Notes: generated by a model not told the origin, from the letters alone. 64,000 nucleotides of DNA from Phytopseudomonas daroniae (GCF_004327285.1 NZ_QJUI01000002.1:186001-250000); one strand, 5' to 3'; positions 27,789-37,904 are shown, counted from the stretch's first letter. A program made the numbers and translations.

Positions 27789-29807
27789 TTATCTGAATGT
27801 GTTGATCAAGGTATCGAATATTTCGGACGCAACGGCGATAACCTTAGCCGAAGCACTGTAATACTGTTGGAACTTGACCAGGTTAACGGCCTCTTCATCG
27901 AGGTTCACCCCGGACAAAGATTCTCGGCTGGCAGTGGCACCGCTGAGAATGCTGCCGGTAGCCTTGGCATCCAGCTCAGCCTGGTTGGTTCGGGCACCCA
28001 CTTGCTCGATCAACGAGCCATAGGCACCACTGATGCTGGCACCGCTGCCGCTTTGCAGCCCCACCGTGGATTTGGTCTGCAGATCGAGTAGCGATTGTGC
28101 GTTGCGGTTGTCCGAAACACCGTCGCTGTTGAAGGAGACGGTGAAGCTGTCTCCCGATGCCGGGCTACCAGACACGTCCATGCTGAAGGAAAACGCTTCG
28201 CCGCCCGCACCATCGGGGATGGAAATTTCCAGGCTATTGCTGTTACCCGGCACGATGCTCCCGCTCGCGACAGCGGTACCACTGGAGTCGTAGACCGAGT
28301 AGCTTTGCGAGCCGTTACTGCTGGTACCGAACACGACCTTGAGCGGAGTTCCCTCCTGGATTGCCGCCTGGGTCGCGGCATTGGCCGTCGCATCATGGAT
28401 ATCCAGCCTGGTGGTCAGGGTTGGCTGGGTGATGGCGCCTGTCCCCAGGTTGCCCGTGGTCAGATTCGCCGACAACGGCGCGGCAAGAGCCAGTTTACTG
28501 GCGTCGGTCATTGACGTGCCGATAGTGCTGGCCGCGGAGCGGGTAGGGATAAGCGTAAAGCGATCCCCCGATGCCACGGTACTGCCACCCGGCAGAGAAA
28601 TGGAAAAGCCATCGAATTCGCTGGGCGGATCATCGCTCAGATTGCCCGAACCCAGTTCCACCCCATCGGAAAGGCGGCGCACGCTGTAATCGCCATTGTC
28701 GCCCATGGTGACTTCATAGTTGCTGGTGGTCAGCTGCCCGGTATCCGAAATGGTCACGTTCAGATTTCCAGACCCGACGGTATTACCGGCATTGGCCAGG
28801 CTGCGCTGGGCGATGGCAGTAGCGCTGTTGATATTGGAAAACAGCGCTGCTCCGAACTCACCATTCAGATCCAGGCCCTGCCCCAGCTGGCTATTGACCT
28901 GATCGGCCAACACCAATGCCACGCGGCCCAGCTCGTTCATGGTCGAGTCGAGCACCTGGGAGCGGTAGGTCAGAAGGCCACCAATGGAGCCCGTGGAAAT
29001 GACCGAACTGATGTCCTGGGTGGAGCTGCCTTGAGACAGGTAGACCGAGAAACGCGAAGGATCCGAAGCACTCGGCGAAGCGGACAAGGTCGAGGCCGTG
29101 GCGCCAACCACCAAGGGTTGCCCGGAACCGATGAACAGATTGTAATTGCCGTCCTGCTCAAGCACGGTCACGCCAATCAGCTCGGACAGCTGGCGCACGG
29201 CTTCGTCCCGGGCATCGAGCAGGTCATTGGGACTGGCGCCGCTGGCACTGGCCTGGGTGATGGCGAGGTTGTAGCTCGCCACATTGCTGGCCAGCTTGTT
29301 GACCTGACCAGTCATGGTCGACATTTGCTGATTGAGGTAGGCGTTCTGGTCAGCGAGTTGGTTGTAAACCGAGTTGAATCTCTCGGTCAGCCCACTGGCC
29401 TGGGTCAGTAACAACTGTCGGGATGCGGTATCCGTTGGATTCGAAGAGGCGGTCTGCATCGCAGCGAAAAAACTCTGCAGCACACTGCTGATACCGGTGG
29501 TGCTATCGGCCAGCAAGGCGTTGGTCTGCTGAATCTGGGTATTGAATGTCTGCGCAGCGCTGTCCAGGCCAGTAGCGGTACGCACCTGGGTGGTCAGATA
29601 ACTGCTGTAGATGCGCCGGACATCTTCGATGGTGGTACCGGAGCCGATATACAGATTACCGGACTGCTGCGAGGCAGCAGAGACCTGCGTCGTCGCCTGC
29701 CGGCTATAGCCGGCCGTATCGACGTTGGTAATGTTGTTGCCCGTCACGTTCAGCGATGTCTGGCTGGCTCGCACGCCGGACAGACCGATCGACATCAGGT
29801 TGCTCAT
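27789..29807 (-). CDS. flgK: hook-associated protein FlgK
   Basis: 672-residue HAP1 joining hook and filament. Starts MSNLMSIGLSGVRASQTSLN with the ANNxxN-like rod/hook motif (VTGNNITNVDTAGYSRQ) and ends with the conserved SGVNLDEEAVNLVKFQQYYS segment. The centre is enlarged and Ser/Thr-rich. Located 10 bp after flgJ and 15 bp before flgL. Confidence 0.96.
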   Translation of the reverse strand: MSNLMSIGLSGVRASQTSLNVTGNNITNVDTAGYSRQATTQVSAASQQSGNLYIGSGTTIEDVRRIYSSYLTTQVRTATGLDSAAQTFNTQIQQTNALLADSTTGISSVLQSFFAAMQTASSNPTDTASRQLLLTQASGLTERFNSVYNQLADQNAYLNQQMSTMTGQVNKLASNVASYNLAITQASASGASPNDLLDARDEAVRQLSELIGVTVLEQDGNYNLFIGSGQPLVVGATASTLSASPSASDPSRFSVYLSQGSSTQDISSVISTGSIGGLLTYRSQVLDSTMNELGRVALVLADQVNSQLGQGLDLNGEFGAALFSNINSATAIAQRSLANAGNTVGSGNLNVTISDTGQLTTSNYEVTMGDNGDYSVRRLSDGVELGSGNLSDDPPSEFDGFSISLPGGSTVASGDRFTLIPTRSAASTIGTSMTDASKLALAAPLSANLTTGNLGTGAITQPTLTTRLDIHDATANAATQAAIQEGTPLKVVFGTSSNGSQSYSVYDSSGTAVASGSIVPGNSNSLEISIPDGAGGEAFSFSMDVSGSPASGDSFTVSFNSDGVSDNRNAQSLLDLQTKSTVGLQSGSGASISGAYGSLIEQVGARTNQAELDAKATGSILSGATASRESLSGVNLDEEAVNLVKFQQYYSASAKVIAVASEIFDTLINTFR

Positions 29808-29817
29808 GGCTCAGTCC

Positions 29818-31044
29818 TTATATGCGTTTGTTGCCAGTATCGACCGACGCGAGCATCTGCACCGATTGGTATGCGCCAACCTTGCGAGCGATCTGTGTCA
29901 CCTTGCGGGCGTACTGTGGGTCGGTGGCATAGCCGGCTTTCTGTAATTCACGGGCAAACTGCTCGGGGTTGGCGGTCGAGCCCAGCGCCTTCTCGTAACG
30001 CCCGTTGTTCTGCAGGAAGCTCACGTAGTCTTCGAAGCTGTGGGCAAAGGATTCGTAGGCGCGAAAGGACGCTGCCTCCTTCACCGGTTTGCCGTTCTGG
30101 TATTCGGTCGTCATCACCCGGGCGGAATCGCCGCTCCAGCTGTTATGGGTCTTGATGCCGAACAGGTTGTGGCTGCTGCTGCCATCGCCCTGCTTGATGA
30201 TCGACTTGCCCCAGCCGGTTTCCAGCGCGGCCTGGGCGACCAGATAGCGAGGGTCGACGCCCAGCTTGGCCGCCGCTTTCTCGGCCATCGGCAGCATGGT
30301 CTCCATGAACTCCTTGGCCGACTTGAACGTCGTGCGACTGGCAACTTCTTCGCTGCCATTGATGTTCAGGCTGCGCTCAGCCGGCGCTGCATAGGCTTTG
30401 GCGGGCAGCCAGTCACCCTTGACCAGCGGCTTGCCGACCGCTTCACCCGCTGGCGTGCCTGCAGCCGTAGCGGCCGTGACCGCCTCGGCGCCCGGCACGA
30501 TACCGGCCTGGATCCGCTGGGCCAGTTTGCCCGGCAGCGACAGGCGTCGCTGGTTGAGCAAGGCCATGTCGTTGCGCTCATTGTCAGCCGAACCCTGGGA
30601 CTTCTCGACCGGAGCAATCGCTGTGGTTTCTCCGTTTCGGGCCAGCGGCTTACTCGGCGCGGCGGGCACGGGCGCATCGACCTGGGCGAACGGATTGGGC
30701 CGCTCGCTGACATTGCGCATCTTCGACATCTGCCGCGCCATCACGTCCGCCAGCCCGATACCGTTCTTGTTGCCGGCCATGGTCACGGACAACTGCTGGT
30801 CGTACATCTCCTGATAGGTCTTGGCCTCATTGCTGTTCATGAAGTTGCCTTCGCCGAACACTTCGTTGGCCGAGCGCATGGTCTTGAGCATTTCATTGAG
30901 GAACAGCGACTCGAACTCCTGCGCGACCTTGCGAATGTTCTGCTCGCTGTCGCCGCCGACCTTGAACTGGTTGAGGCGGTTGAGATCGGTGTAGGCCCCG
31001 CTATCGAGAGTGCTGGTGCCGGCGGCCGAGAGTCGAGTATCCAT
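29818..31044 (-). CDS. flgJ: FlgJ, rod scaffold and peptidoglycan hydrolase
   Basis: 408-residue two-domain protein. The N-terminal rod-capping domain (about 30-120; AQEFESLFLNEMLKTMRSAN) is joined by a Pro/Ala-rich linker to a C-terminal glucosaminidase domain (about 235-400; DPRYLVAQAALETGWGKSI contains the catalytic Glu). It locally opens murein so the rod can cross the periplasm. Follows flgI with a 12-bp gap. Confidence 0.96.
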   Translation of the reverse strand: MDTRLSAAGTSTLDSGAYTDLNRLNQFKVGGDSEQNIRKVAQEFESLFLNEMLKTMRSANEVFGEGNFMNSNEAKTYQEMYDQQLSVTMAGNKNGIGLADVMARQMSKMRNVSERPNPFAQVDAPVPAAPSKPLARNGETTAIAPVEKSQGSADNERNDMALLNQRRLSLPGKLAQRIQAGIVPGAEAVTAATAAGTPAGEAVGKPLVKGDWLPAKAYAAPAERSLNINGSEEVASRTTFKSAKEFMETMLPMAEKAAAKLGVDPRYLVAQAALETGWGKSIIKQGDGSSSHNLFGIKTHNSWSGDSARVMTTEYQNGKPVKEAASFRAYESFAHSFEDYVSFLQNNGRYEKALGSTANPEQFARELQKAGYATDPQYARKVTQIARKVGAYQSVQMLASVDTGNKRI

Positions 31045-31056
31045 GTCTCGTTCCTT

Positions 31057-32154
31057 TTAAATCACGATCAGGTCGGCCTGCAGAGCGCCGGCTTGTTTGA
31101 GCGCCTCCAGGATGGCCATCAAATCGGAAGGCGCAGCGCCCACCTGGTTCACCGCACGCACGATCTCGTCCAGGGTGGTACCGGGGCCGAACTTGAACAT
31201 CGGCTTCATTTCTTCGTCGATGCCAACGCGCGAACGTGGTACCACGGCGGTCTGCCCGCCGGACAGCGCGCCTGGCTGGCTGACGATCGGGTCTTCGGTG
31301 ATGGTCACCGTCAGGCTGCCGTGGGTCACGGCGGCGGGCTGCACACGCACGTTCTGGCCAATCACGATGGTGCCGGTACGCGAGTTGATGATGACCTTGG
31401 CCACCGCCTGGCCCACTTCGACCTCGAGGTTTTCCAGAATCGACAGATAGTCGACACGCTGGCTAGGGTCGAGCGGCGCGCTGACGCGAATCGAACCGCC
31501 ATCGAGTGCCTGGGCCACGCCTGGGCCGAGCAGCTCGTTGATGTGGTCGACGATATTCTTGGCGGTGGTGAAATCCGGACGATTGAGGTTCAGCGTCAGA
31601 GTGTTGCCCTGATCGAAGCCGCTCGGCACCGGCCGCTCGACCGTGGCACCACCGGGGATGCGACCGGCCGACGGCACGTTGACGGTGATGCGCGACCCAT
31701 CGGCGCCACTGGCATCGAAACCACCGACCACCAGGTTGCCTTGGGCAATCGCATAGACATTGCCGTCGATGCCCTTGAGAGGCGTCATCAGCAGGCTGCC
31801 ACCACGCAGGCTCTTGGCGTTACCGATGGAAGAAATGGTGATGTCGATGGTTTGCCCCGGTTTGGCGAAAGGAGGCAGATCGGCATGGATCGACACCGCG
31901 GCGACGTTCTTGAGTTGCACGTTGCCGCCTTCCGGCACCTTGATACCGAACTGCGCCATCATGTTGTTGAAGGTCTGCACGGTGAAGGGCGTCTGGGTGG
32001 TCTGGTCACCGCTGCCGTTGAGGCCCACGACCAAACCGTAACCGATCAACTGGTTACTACGCACACCCTGGATACTGGCCAGATCCTTGAGCCGCTCGGC
32101 TTGAGCGGTCGAGGCCAGCAGCAAGGCGGCGATAGTGACGATCCATTTACGCAT
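31057..32154 (-). CDS. flgI: flagellar P-ring protein FlgI
   Basis: 365-residue periplasmic P-ring subunit. ATG 32154 is preferred over ATG 32160 because it is better spaced from GAGG and gives a compact signal peptide ([19 protein letters not shown], cleavage before [11 protein letters not shown]). The conserved [19 protein letters not shown] segment follows. In the flgFGHIJKL run. Confidence 0.95.
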   Translation of the reverse strand: MRKWIVTIAALLLASTAQAERLKDLASIQGVRSNQLIGYGLVVGLNGSGDQTTQTPFTVQTFNNMMAQFGIKVPEGGNVQLKNVAAVSIHADLPPFAKPGQTIDITISSIGNAKSLRGGSLLMTPLKGIDGNVYAIAQGNLVVGGFDASGADGSRITVNVPSAGRIPGGATVERPVPSGFDQGNTLTLNLNRPDFTTAKNIVDHINELLGPGVAQALDGGSIRVSAPLDPSQRVDYLSILENLEVEVGQAVAKVIINSRTGTIVIGQNVRVQPAAVTHGSLTVTITEDPIVSQPGALSGGQTAVVPRSRVGIDEEMKPMFKFGPGTTLDEIVRAVNQVGAAPSDLMAILEALKQAGALQADLIVI

Positions 32155-32165
32155 GATCATGAGCC

Positions 32166-32861
32166 TCAGAACGGCCACAGCGGGCTGATGAAAAAGCGAT
32201 CCAGCCATCCCGGCTGGCTGGCATCGGCGAATGCGCCAGTACCGGAATAGGTGATGCGTGCATCGGCGATACGGGTCGAGGCCACAGAGTTGTCGCGAGC
32301 AACGTCGTCAGAGCGAACCAGACCTGCAATTCGCACCAGCTCGTCACCGGTATTGAGGGTCATCCACTTCTCACCGCGTACCACCAGCAAGCCATTGGGC
32401 AACACTTCAGCGACGGTCACGGTGATCGAGCCGGTCAGGCTGTTGCTCTGCCCGGCCTGGCCGGAGCCCTGGGTATCACGCGAGCCACTGTACTGAGCGC
32501 CGAGGCTCATGGGGTTGCCGGTCAGCGGATTGGTCGCCGACACGCCACCGCCAAACAGCGAGGTCAGCCCCATGTTCGCCGTGCTGTCCTTCTGCAGCTG
32601 CGAGCTGGCGTTCTTGCTGGCCTGGGTGCGTTCATTGAGAGTGATGGTGATGACATCGCCTACCCGAAACGCCTTGCGATCACCGTACAGGTTATTCTCG
32701 AAACCGGACTGGTAGATCGAACCGTTGTTCTGCGCAGCCGGCAGCGGCGTACGCGGCAGCACCGGCGCGTAGTACGGATCATTGGGCTTGGCGGCAGGCG
32801 CCACGCAGCCACTCAGCACTACGCTACCGAGAATCGAGCACACACACATCAAGCGGTTCAT
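32166..32861 (-). CDS. flgH: flagellar L-ring lipoprotein FlgH
   Basis: 231 residues. ATG 32861 has GAGG at a normal distance; the GTG six bases upstream is too close. A lipoprotein signal ends in LSGC (about residues 17-20), so the mature protein is lipid-anchored in the outer membrane. Conserved [17 protein letters not shown] and the C-terminal [20 protein letters not shown] follow. Confidence 0.95.
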   Translation of the reverse strand: MNRLMCVCSILGSVVLSGCVAPAAKPNDPYYAPVLPRTPLPAAQNNGSIYQSGFENNLYGDRKAFRVGDVITITLNERTQASKNASSQLQKDSTANMGLTSLFGGGVSATNPLTGNPMSLGAQYSGSRDTQGSGQAGQSNSLTGSITVTVAEVLPNGLLVVRGEKWMTLNTGDELVRIAGLVRSDDVARDNSVASTRIADARITYSGTGAFADASQPGWLDRFFISPLWPF

Positions 32862-32922
32862 TACCACTACCTCACAACGTTCAGGCGTATCGAGGGGCGG
32901 GCTCGTACCCTACCCCGGGGTC

Positions 32923-33708
32923 TTAAAGGGTCTGCGTGATGAACGACAGCATCTGGTCAGCGGTGGAGATGACCTTGGAATTCATCTCGTAGGCGCGCTG
33001 GGTGGTGATCATGTTGACCATCTCCTCGACGACGCTGACGTTGGAGTTCTCCAGGGTGTTCTGCAGGGTGGTTCCCAGGCCGTTGAGGCCGGGAGTGCCC
33101 ACCTGAGGCGCACCACTGGAAGCCGTTTCCAGGAACAGGTTGTTACCGATCGCTTCCAGGCCTGCCGGGTTGATGAAGTCGGAGATCTGGATGTTGCCGA
33201 CGATCTGCGGCTGCGGGTTGCCGGTGGTGGTCACCGACGCGGTACCGTCCTCCCCCACAGTGAAGGTGCGCACCTCCGGCGGCAGCACGATGGCAGGCTC
33301 CAGAGCGAAGCCTTGCGAGGTGACCACCTGGCCATCCGAGTTCAAGTGGAAGCTGCCGTCACGGCTATAGGACACCGTGCCGTCGGGCATCAACACCTGA
33401 AAGAAACCGCGACCATTGATCGCCATGTCCAGTGGCTGCTCGGTGGTCTGCAGGCTGCCAGCAGTAAAAATCTTCTGCGTACCGGTAACACGCACACCGG
33501 TGCCGAGTTGCAAACCGGAAGGCAACTGACTGTCCTGGCTGGATTGACCGCCGGGCTGCCGGCGAATCTGATACAGCAGATCCTCGAACTCGGCGCGATC
33601 ACGCTTGAAGCCCGTGGTGGATACGTTGGCCAGGTTGTTGGAAATGGTCGTCAGGTTCATGTCCTGGGCGGACAGGCCGGTCTTGCTGACCCAAAGTGCC
33701 GGAAGCAT
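32923..33708 (-). CDS. flgG: distal rod protein FlgG
   Basis: 261 residues, the usual length. N-terminal ALWVSKTGLSAQDMNLTTIS then NNLANVSTTGFKRDRAEFED, and C-terminal NVSVVEEMVNMITTQRAYEM, are the flagellar rod/hook family signatures. Forms the distal rod. Lies between flgF and flgH. Confidence 0.97.
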   Translation of the reverse strand: MLPALWVSKTGLSAQDMNLTTISNNLANVSTTGFKRDRAEFEDLLYQIRRQPGGQSSQDSQLPSGLQLGTGVRVTGTQKIFTAGSLQTTEQPLDMAINGRGFFQVLMPDGTVSYSRDGSFHLNSDGQVVTSQGFALEPAIVLPPEVRTFTVGEDGTASVTTTGNPQPQIVGNIQISDFINPAGLEAIGNNLFLETASSGAPQVGTPGLNGLGTTLQNTLENSNVSVVEEMVNMITTQRAYEMNSKVISTADQMLSFITQTL

Positions 33709-33754
33709 AGCGTTTCTCCTCGGGCGCCGGATTCATGGCGCCGCGCGTTGGTTA

Positions 33755-34495
33755 TCAGGTCATCTGCAAGACGCGCGCCATGGCGGTGTCGTTGTCTTCT
33801 GCGGTACGCATCATCTTGACCGACAGCTCGAACTGCCGGGACAGCGCCAGGATCGAGGTCATCTCCTCGACCGCATTGACGTTGCTGGATTCGAGAAAGC
33901 CCGAGGTGATTTGCACCGTGGCGTCGGCTTCCGGCGGCTGCTGGCCGGTGTAGCGGATCATGCCGTCGCTGCCCTTCTGCATCTGCTTGAGATCAGGGTT
34001 CACCAGCCGCAACCGATCGACCTCGGCCAATACGTTGGGCGCTTCGCCCAGGGCGCGGATGCTGATGGTGCCGTCCTGACCGATCTCGATCTTCTGCTCT
34101 GGCGGCACGGCAATCGGCCCCGCATTGCCCATAACCGGCATACCGTTGCCGGTACGCAGCATGCCCATGGCATCGACATTCAGGCTCGCGGTACGCACAT
34201 AGGCCTCGGTGCCATCGGGCGACTGCACTGCCAACCAGCCCTTGCCGCCGATCGCGACATCCAGATCACGTCCGGTTTCCTGCAGGGAGCCTGGTGTGAA
34301 ATCGGTACCTGGCCGCTCGCTCATGGCGAATACGCGCGAAGGCTGGGTTTCACCAAAAATCGGCATCGAGCGTGCTTGCTCGAAATCGCGGCGAAAACCG
34401 CTGGTGGAGATGTTCGCCAGATTGTTGGCGTGGGCACGCTGGGCCAACGTGTTGTTGTGGGCACCAGTCATGGAGACGTACAGCATCTTGTCCAT
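33755..34495 (-). CDS. flgF: proximal rod protein FlgF
   Basis: 246 residues. Start MDKMLYVSMTGAHNNTLAQR at 34495 with a strong GGAGG RBS. Conserved NNLANISTSGFRRDFEQ and the C-terminal NVNAVEEMTSILALSRQFEL motif. First gene of a flgF-G-H-I-J-K-L transcription unit, with its own sigma-54 promoter. Confidence 0.96.
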   Translation of the reverse strand: MDKMLYVSMTGAHNNTLAQRAHANNLANISTSGFRRDFEQARSMPIFGETQPSRVFAMSERPGTDFTPGSLQETGRDLDVAIGGKGWLAVQSPDGTEAYVRTASLNVDAMGMLRTGNGMPVMGNAGPIAVPPEQKIEIGQDGTISIRALGEAPNVLAEVDRLRLVNPDLKQMQKGSDGMIRYTGQQPPEADATVQITSGFLESSNVNAVEEMTSILALSRQFELSVKMMRTAEDNDTAMARVLQMT

Positions 34496-34545
34496 GTTTC
34501 CTCCGAGGTGGGGCAACTCGCCCGCGACTCTGACAAGAGCGTTAA

Positions 34546-34561
34546 AGCAATTCATGTGCCA
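34546..34561 (-). promoter_or_regulatory. sigma-54 promoter of the flgF operon
   Basis: Minus strand TGGCACATGAATTGCT, matching TGGCAC(G)-N4-TTGCT with GG/GC spacing preserved, 51 bp before the flgF ATG. Confidence 0.88.
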
Positions 34562-34605
34562 TTTTCTTAAAAAATAGATAAGCACATGATTTTATTGAGC
34601 TTATA

Positions 34606-34633
34606 AAAACAGAACAGGCTCCCGAAGGAGCCT
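34606..34633 (-). terminator. terminator of the flgBCDE operon
   Basis: Minus strand ACAGGCTCC-ttcg-GGAGCCTGT followed by TCTGTTTTT, located downstream of flgE and upstream of the flgF promoter. It separates the two flg operons. Confidence 0.88.
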
Positions 34634-34691
34634 GTAATTTGTCGTTTGGCGAGTTGTTGCCGCTAGCGGCAACAACTCCCTGACGCGCCTA

Positions 34692-36011
34692 TCAACGCAG
34701 GTTGATAATCGTCTGGGAGAGAGTACTTTCCGTCTCGATAGTCTTGGCATTCGCCTGATAATTGCGTTGGGCAACGATCAGGTTGACCAACTCGGCAGTC
34801 AGGTCAACATTGGAATCTTCCAACGCTCCAGACGTCAACGAACCCAGGGTGCCGGCACCAGGCGTGCCGATAACCGGCTCACCGGAAGCATAGGACTCCA
34901 CCCAGTTGGTACCGCCCACCGGGGTCAGCCCCTGCATGTTGGCGAACGTGGCCAGAATGACTTGGCCGATCACCTTGGATTGGCCATTGGTGTAGGTGGC
35001 GAACATGCTGCCGTCTGCACCGATGGAGAGTCCGGAGAGCTGACCGGTGGTATAACCGTTCTGTGTCAGAGTGTTGACGGCAAAGGCCGTGTTGGTCTGT
35101 GACGAGCCTCGTATGTCCAACTCGACCCCGGTCGCGCTCGCGGCGGCTCCGTTCGTGCCCCAAGTCACCGGATTGGTGGTGCTATCGGTGATGGTCGCGG
35201 GCACCCAGTTATTCAACGAGAATACGCCGTTAATATCGCTGGTCAGCCCTGTCGAGTTTGACGTAGTGCCGACAAGATTTCCTGAAGCGTCGAAGTTGAC
35301 CGTGGCATTGTAAGGAACGGTGCTGGTCGGATCTTCTGGATTACGACCATCGATGGTGACATACATGGTCCAGGAATTGCTGTCAGTATCGCTTTTGACG
35401 AAGTACTGCGACATCGTGTGGGAGTTGCCTTGCGAATCGTAGATATCGACCGAAGTAGACCAATTGTAGCTAGAGGTTGCGGAGGGATCGAAAGGCGTAG
35501 TGGTGGGCGTTGACGCCGTCGAGTTCAGCGCAACTTTCTGGGTGATCGACGATGTGGCATTAGGCAACTGATTAGAGGCATCGATGACCAGATCCGTTAC
35601 CACGCCATTGATGATTGCACCATTGGCATCGATACCATAACCCTGCAGCTTATTATTCGAGCTGTCGACGACATAACCGTCCTTATCGGCATGGAACGTA
35701 CCATTACGGGTATAGGCGCGGGAACCGCCATCGCTTAGCACGAAAAAACCATTACCACTGATGGCCAGATCCAGGCTGTTACCCGTGGATGTGATATTGC
35801 CCTGGGTAAATTGCTGAGCGACAGCCGCCGTGACCACACCATTGCCGGTGGCATTGCTGCCAGAACCGAGCATAGAGGTTGCATATACATCCGCGAACTC
35901 GGCGCGTGACGCCTTGAAGCCCGTAGAACCCACGTTGGCAATGTTGTTGCCGGTGACGCTCAAATTTTTGCTTGCGGCATTCAAACCGCTCAAGCCGATA
36001 TTGAAAGACAT
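34692..36011 (-). CDS. flgE: flagellar hook protein FlgE
   Basis: 439 residues. N-terminus MSFNIGLSGLNAASKNLSVT followed by GNNIANVGSTGFKASRAEF, and C-terminus DSNVDLTAELVNLIVAQRNY, are standard hook motifs, with a Ser/Thr-rich variable middle. Polymerises into the hook under control of FlgD. Last gene of flgB-C-D-E. Confidence 0.97.
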   Translation of the reverse strand: MSFNIGLSGLNAASKNLSVTGNNIANVGSTGFKASRAEFADVYATSMLGSGSNATGNGVVTAAVAQQFTQGNITSTGNSLDLAISGNGFFVLSDGGSRAYTRNGTFHADKDGYVVDSSNNKLQGYGIDANGAIINGVVTDLVIDASNQLPNATSSITQKVALNSTASTPTTTPFDPSATSSYNWSTSVDIYDSQGNSHTMSQYFVKSDTDSNSWTMYVTIDGRNPEDPTSTVPYNATVNFDASGNLVGTTSNSTGLTSDINGVFSLNNWVPATITDSTTNPVTWGTNGAAASATGVELDIRGSSQTNTAFAVNTLTQNGYTTGQLSGLSIGADGSMFATYTNGQSKVIGQVILATFANMQGLTPVGGTNWVESYASGEPVIGTPGAGTLGSLTSGALEDSNVDLTAELVNLIVAQRNYQANAKTIETESTLSQTIINLR

Positions 36012-36034
36012 CTATCACTCCTCCGGCGAGCCGG

Positions 36035-36736
36035 TTATTGGCCGATCATCTTGACTTTCGACAACGCGATGCTGCCCAGTCCTGCGAGATTGAGGGTCAT
36101 TTCCTCAGTATCCTGCCCCAGCGTTACACTACTGACGATAGCGGGCAGGTATGTAGTAAGCGCTGTTTCGGTACCATCAAGGGTGGCGCTGGCTTTGAAG
36201 GTATAGGTGCCTGACTCGAGCGCATTGCCCTCGTCATCGGTGCCATCCCAGGAAAACTCGACAGTACCTGCGCTTTGCTGCCCCAGGCTGATGGTGCGAA
36301 CCTTCGAGCCGGAATCATCGTAGACCGCGACGGAGACGCTCGAGCTAGTGGAAGGCAATACAAGCGAACCATATAAGCCGCCACCGCTCTCGTCCACGCT
36401 GACCAAAGCCTGATCCGTTTCCACCAGTACCGAGCGGCCCACCAGTGCTGATGCCTGCAACGCTCGAGACGATTGAAAGCTACTCAGAATCGTATCCATC
36501 GAAGCGTTGAGACTCTGCAGACTCTCGACACTACTGAACTGGGCAAGCTGGGCAACGAACTCGGTGTTGCTCTGGGGATCCAGCGGGTTCTGGTTGTTGA
36601 GCTGAGTAACCAGCAACTGCAGAAATTCCGTTCCGCCGAGAGAACTTTCGGAATTACTGGTGCTGCTCGTACTGCTACTGGAGCTAGAGCCGGAAAGACC
36701 GGACAGTATGGATTCAGACGTGTTGATGGTGCTCAT
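36035..36736 (-). CDS. flgD: hook capping protein FlgD
   Basis: 233 residues. A Ser/Thr-rich N-terminus leads into the FlgD core GGTEFLQLLVTQLNNQNPLD (about residues 33-52) and the FlgD Ig/tudor-like region (VEFSWDGTDDEGNALESGTY). Scaffold for hook polymerisation. Between flgC and flgE. Confidence 0.95.
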   Translation of the reverse strand: MSTINTSESILSGLSGSSSSSSTSSTSNSESSLGGTEFLQLLVTQLNNQNPLDPQSNTEFVAQLAQFSSVESLQSLNASMDTILSSFQSSRALQASALVGRSVLVETDQALVSVDESGGGLYGSLVLPSTSSSVSVAVYDDSGSKVRTISLGQQSAGTVEFSWDGTDDEGNALESGTYTFKASATLDGTETALTTYLPAIVSSVTLGQDTEEMTLNLAGLGSIALSKVKMIGQ

Positions 36737-36752
36737 TTATGCCACTCCCGGC

Positions 36753-37196
36753 TCACTGACCCAAGGTCAGTACACGCTGCATCATCTGCTTGGCGGTATT
36801 CATCATTTCCACGTTGGTCTGGAAGGCACGACTGGCGGAGATCATGTCCGCCATTTCCTCGACCACGTTGACGTTGGGGTAATACACGTAGCCCGCTTCA
36901 TCCGCGGCCGGGTGATTCGGCTCGTAGCGTGGCATCAGACTGCTCTGATCCTCGACGATACCCAGCACCTGCACACCCGCGCCGGCCTGATCCTGATCAG
37001 CGAACAACGAACCGTTTTCGCCGCCCTGCGCCTGCTGAAACACGGTGGCGAACACGGGATGGCGAGCCCGATAGGTCTGGTCGATGCTCGAGGAGACCGT
37101 TTCGGCGTTGGCGATGTTGCTGGAAATGGTATTCAGACGAGTGCTCTGGGCACTCATAGCGGATCCGGCGATGTTGAAAACGCTGGTAAGTGACAT
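36753..37196 (-). CDS. flgC: proximal rod protein FlgC
   Basis: 147 residues. MSLTSVFNIAGSAMSAQSTR, then NTISSNIANAETVSSS, and the C-terminal VNVVEEMADMISASRAFQTN are FlgC hallmarks. Lies 11 bp after flgB. Confidence 0.97.
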   Translation of the reverse strand: MSLTSVFNIAGSAMSAQSTRLNTISSNIANAETVSSSIDQTYRARHPVFATVFQQAQGGENGSLFADQDQAGAGVQVLGIVEDQSSLMPRYEPNHPAADEAGYVYYPNVNVVEEMADMISASRAFQTNVEMMNTAKQMMQRVLTLGQ

Positions 37197-37207
37197 ATCG
37201 GGCTCCT

Positions 37208-37618
37208 TTATTCGCCACGCAGGGCGCTGACGAGCCCTTTGAATTTGTTGTTGAGAAGCGTGAAGCTGGCCTGGAAGGCCACCGCGTTCTCGGCGTAATT
37301 GGCCTGCTCGACCTGAGCATCGACGGTGTTCTGGTCGATCGATGGCGCAGTCGGCGTTCGGTAGGCCAGCGCCGCATCACCCATTGGCACGCCTTCTGCT
37401 GCAATGTGCCGGGCATTGGTACGATTGAGCGCCGAATTACCGCTGCCGCTGCTCTTGGCAGCCTGCTGGGCCAGTACGGAGGCGAAATCCAGATCCCGGG
37501 CCTTGTAGTTGGGGGTATCGGCGTTAGCCATGTTGTTGGCCAACACCTCCGCACGCTGGGCGCGGAAGCCCAGTGCCTTCTCGTGAATGCCAAGTGCGCT
37601 ATCGAAGCTGATGCTCAT
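37208..37618 (-). CDS. flgB: proximal rod protein FlgB
   Basis: 136 residues, start MSISFDSALGIHEKALGFRA at 37618. The NNMANADTPNYKARDLDF motif is conserved. First gene of the flgBCDE operon, with a perfect sigma-54 promoter 50 bp upstream. Confidence 0.96.
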   Translation of the reverse strand: MSISFDSALGIHEKALGFRAQRAEVLANNMANADTPNYKARDLDFASVLAQQAAKSSGSGNSALNRTNARHIAAEGVPMGDAALAYRTPTAPSIDQNTVDAQVEQANYAENAVAFQASFTLLNNKFKGLVSALRGE

Positions 37619-37667
37619 CTCAGGAACCTTTGCCGTGGCGGCTAGCCTGTTTTCGTGCAAACTTCTC

Positions 37668-37683
37668 AGCAAAGCACGTGCCA
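37668..37683 (-). promoter_or_regulatory. sigma-54 promoter of flgBCDE
   Basis: Minus strand TGGCACGTGCTTTGCT is an exact match to TGGCACG-N4-TTGCT, as expected for a FleQ/FleR-activated class of flagellar operons. Confidence 0.92.
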
Positions 37684-37862
37684 ATTTATTTTTTATCTTA
37701 TAAATCAGCCTGATAAGCTAAAAACGAAGAGAACAACAGGCTCAAGCGGCAAAGCTTTTCCGCCGCTTGGCAAGGAGGGAGCGGCAATTGGACGAAGGCT
37801 TGCCGCTTTTCTGACGCTGGGGTGACAGAACACCGTCAAGCGCGATGAGGGAGATGAAATGA

Positions 37863-37892
37863 AAAACGGGAGGCCCAGGCTTCCCGTTTTTT
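37863..37892 (-). terminator. terminator of cheV-cheR
   Basis: Minus strand AAACGGGAagcctgggccTCCCGTTTT, a 7-bp stem with A/T flanks, just after the cheR stop. Confidence 0.85.
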
Positions 37893-37904
37893 CGATCTAC
37901 TGAA

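Noticed and set aside
30040..32250. 736-codon plus-strand frame opposite flgJ and flgI
   Set aside because: Antisense shadow of two unmistakable flagellar genes; GC-rich third-position bias keeps this frame open and no protein family is recognisable.
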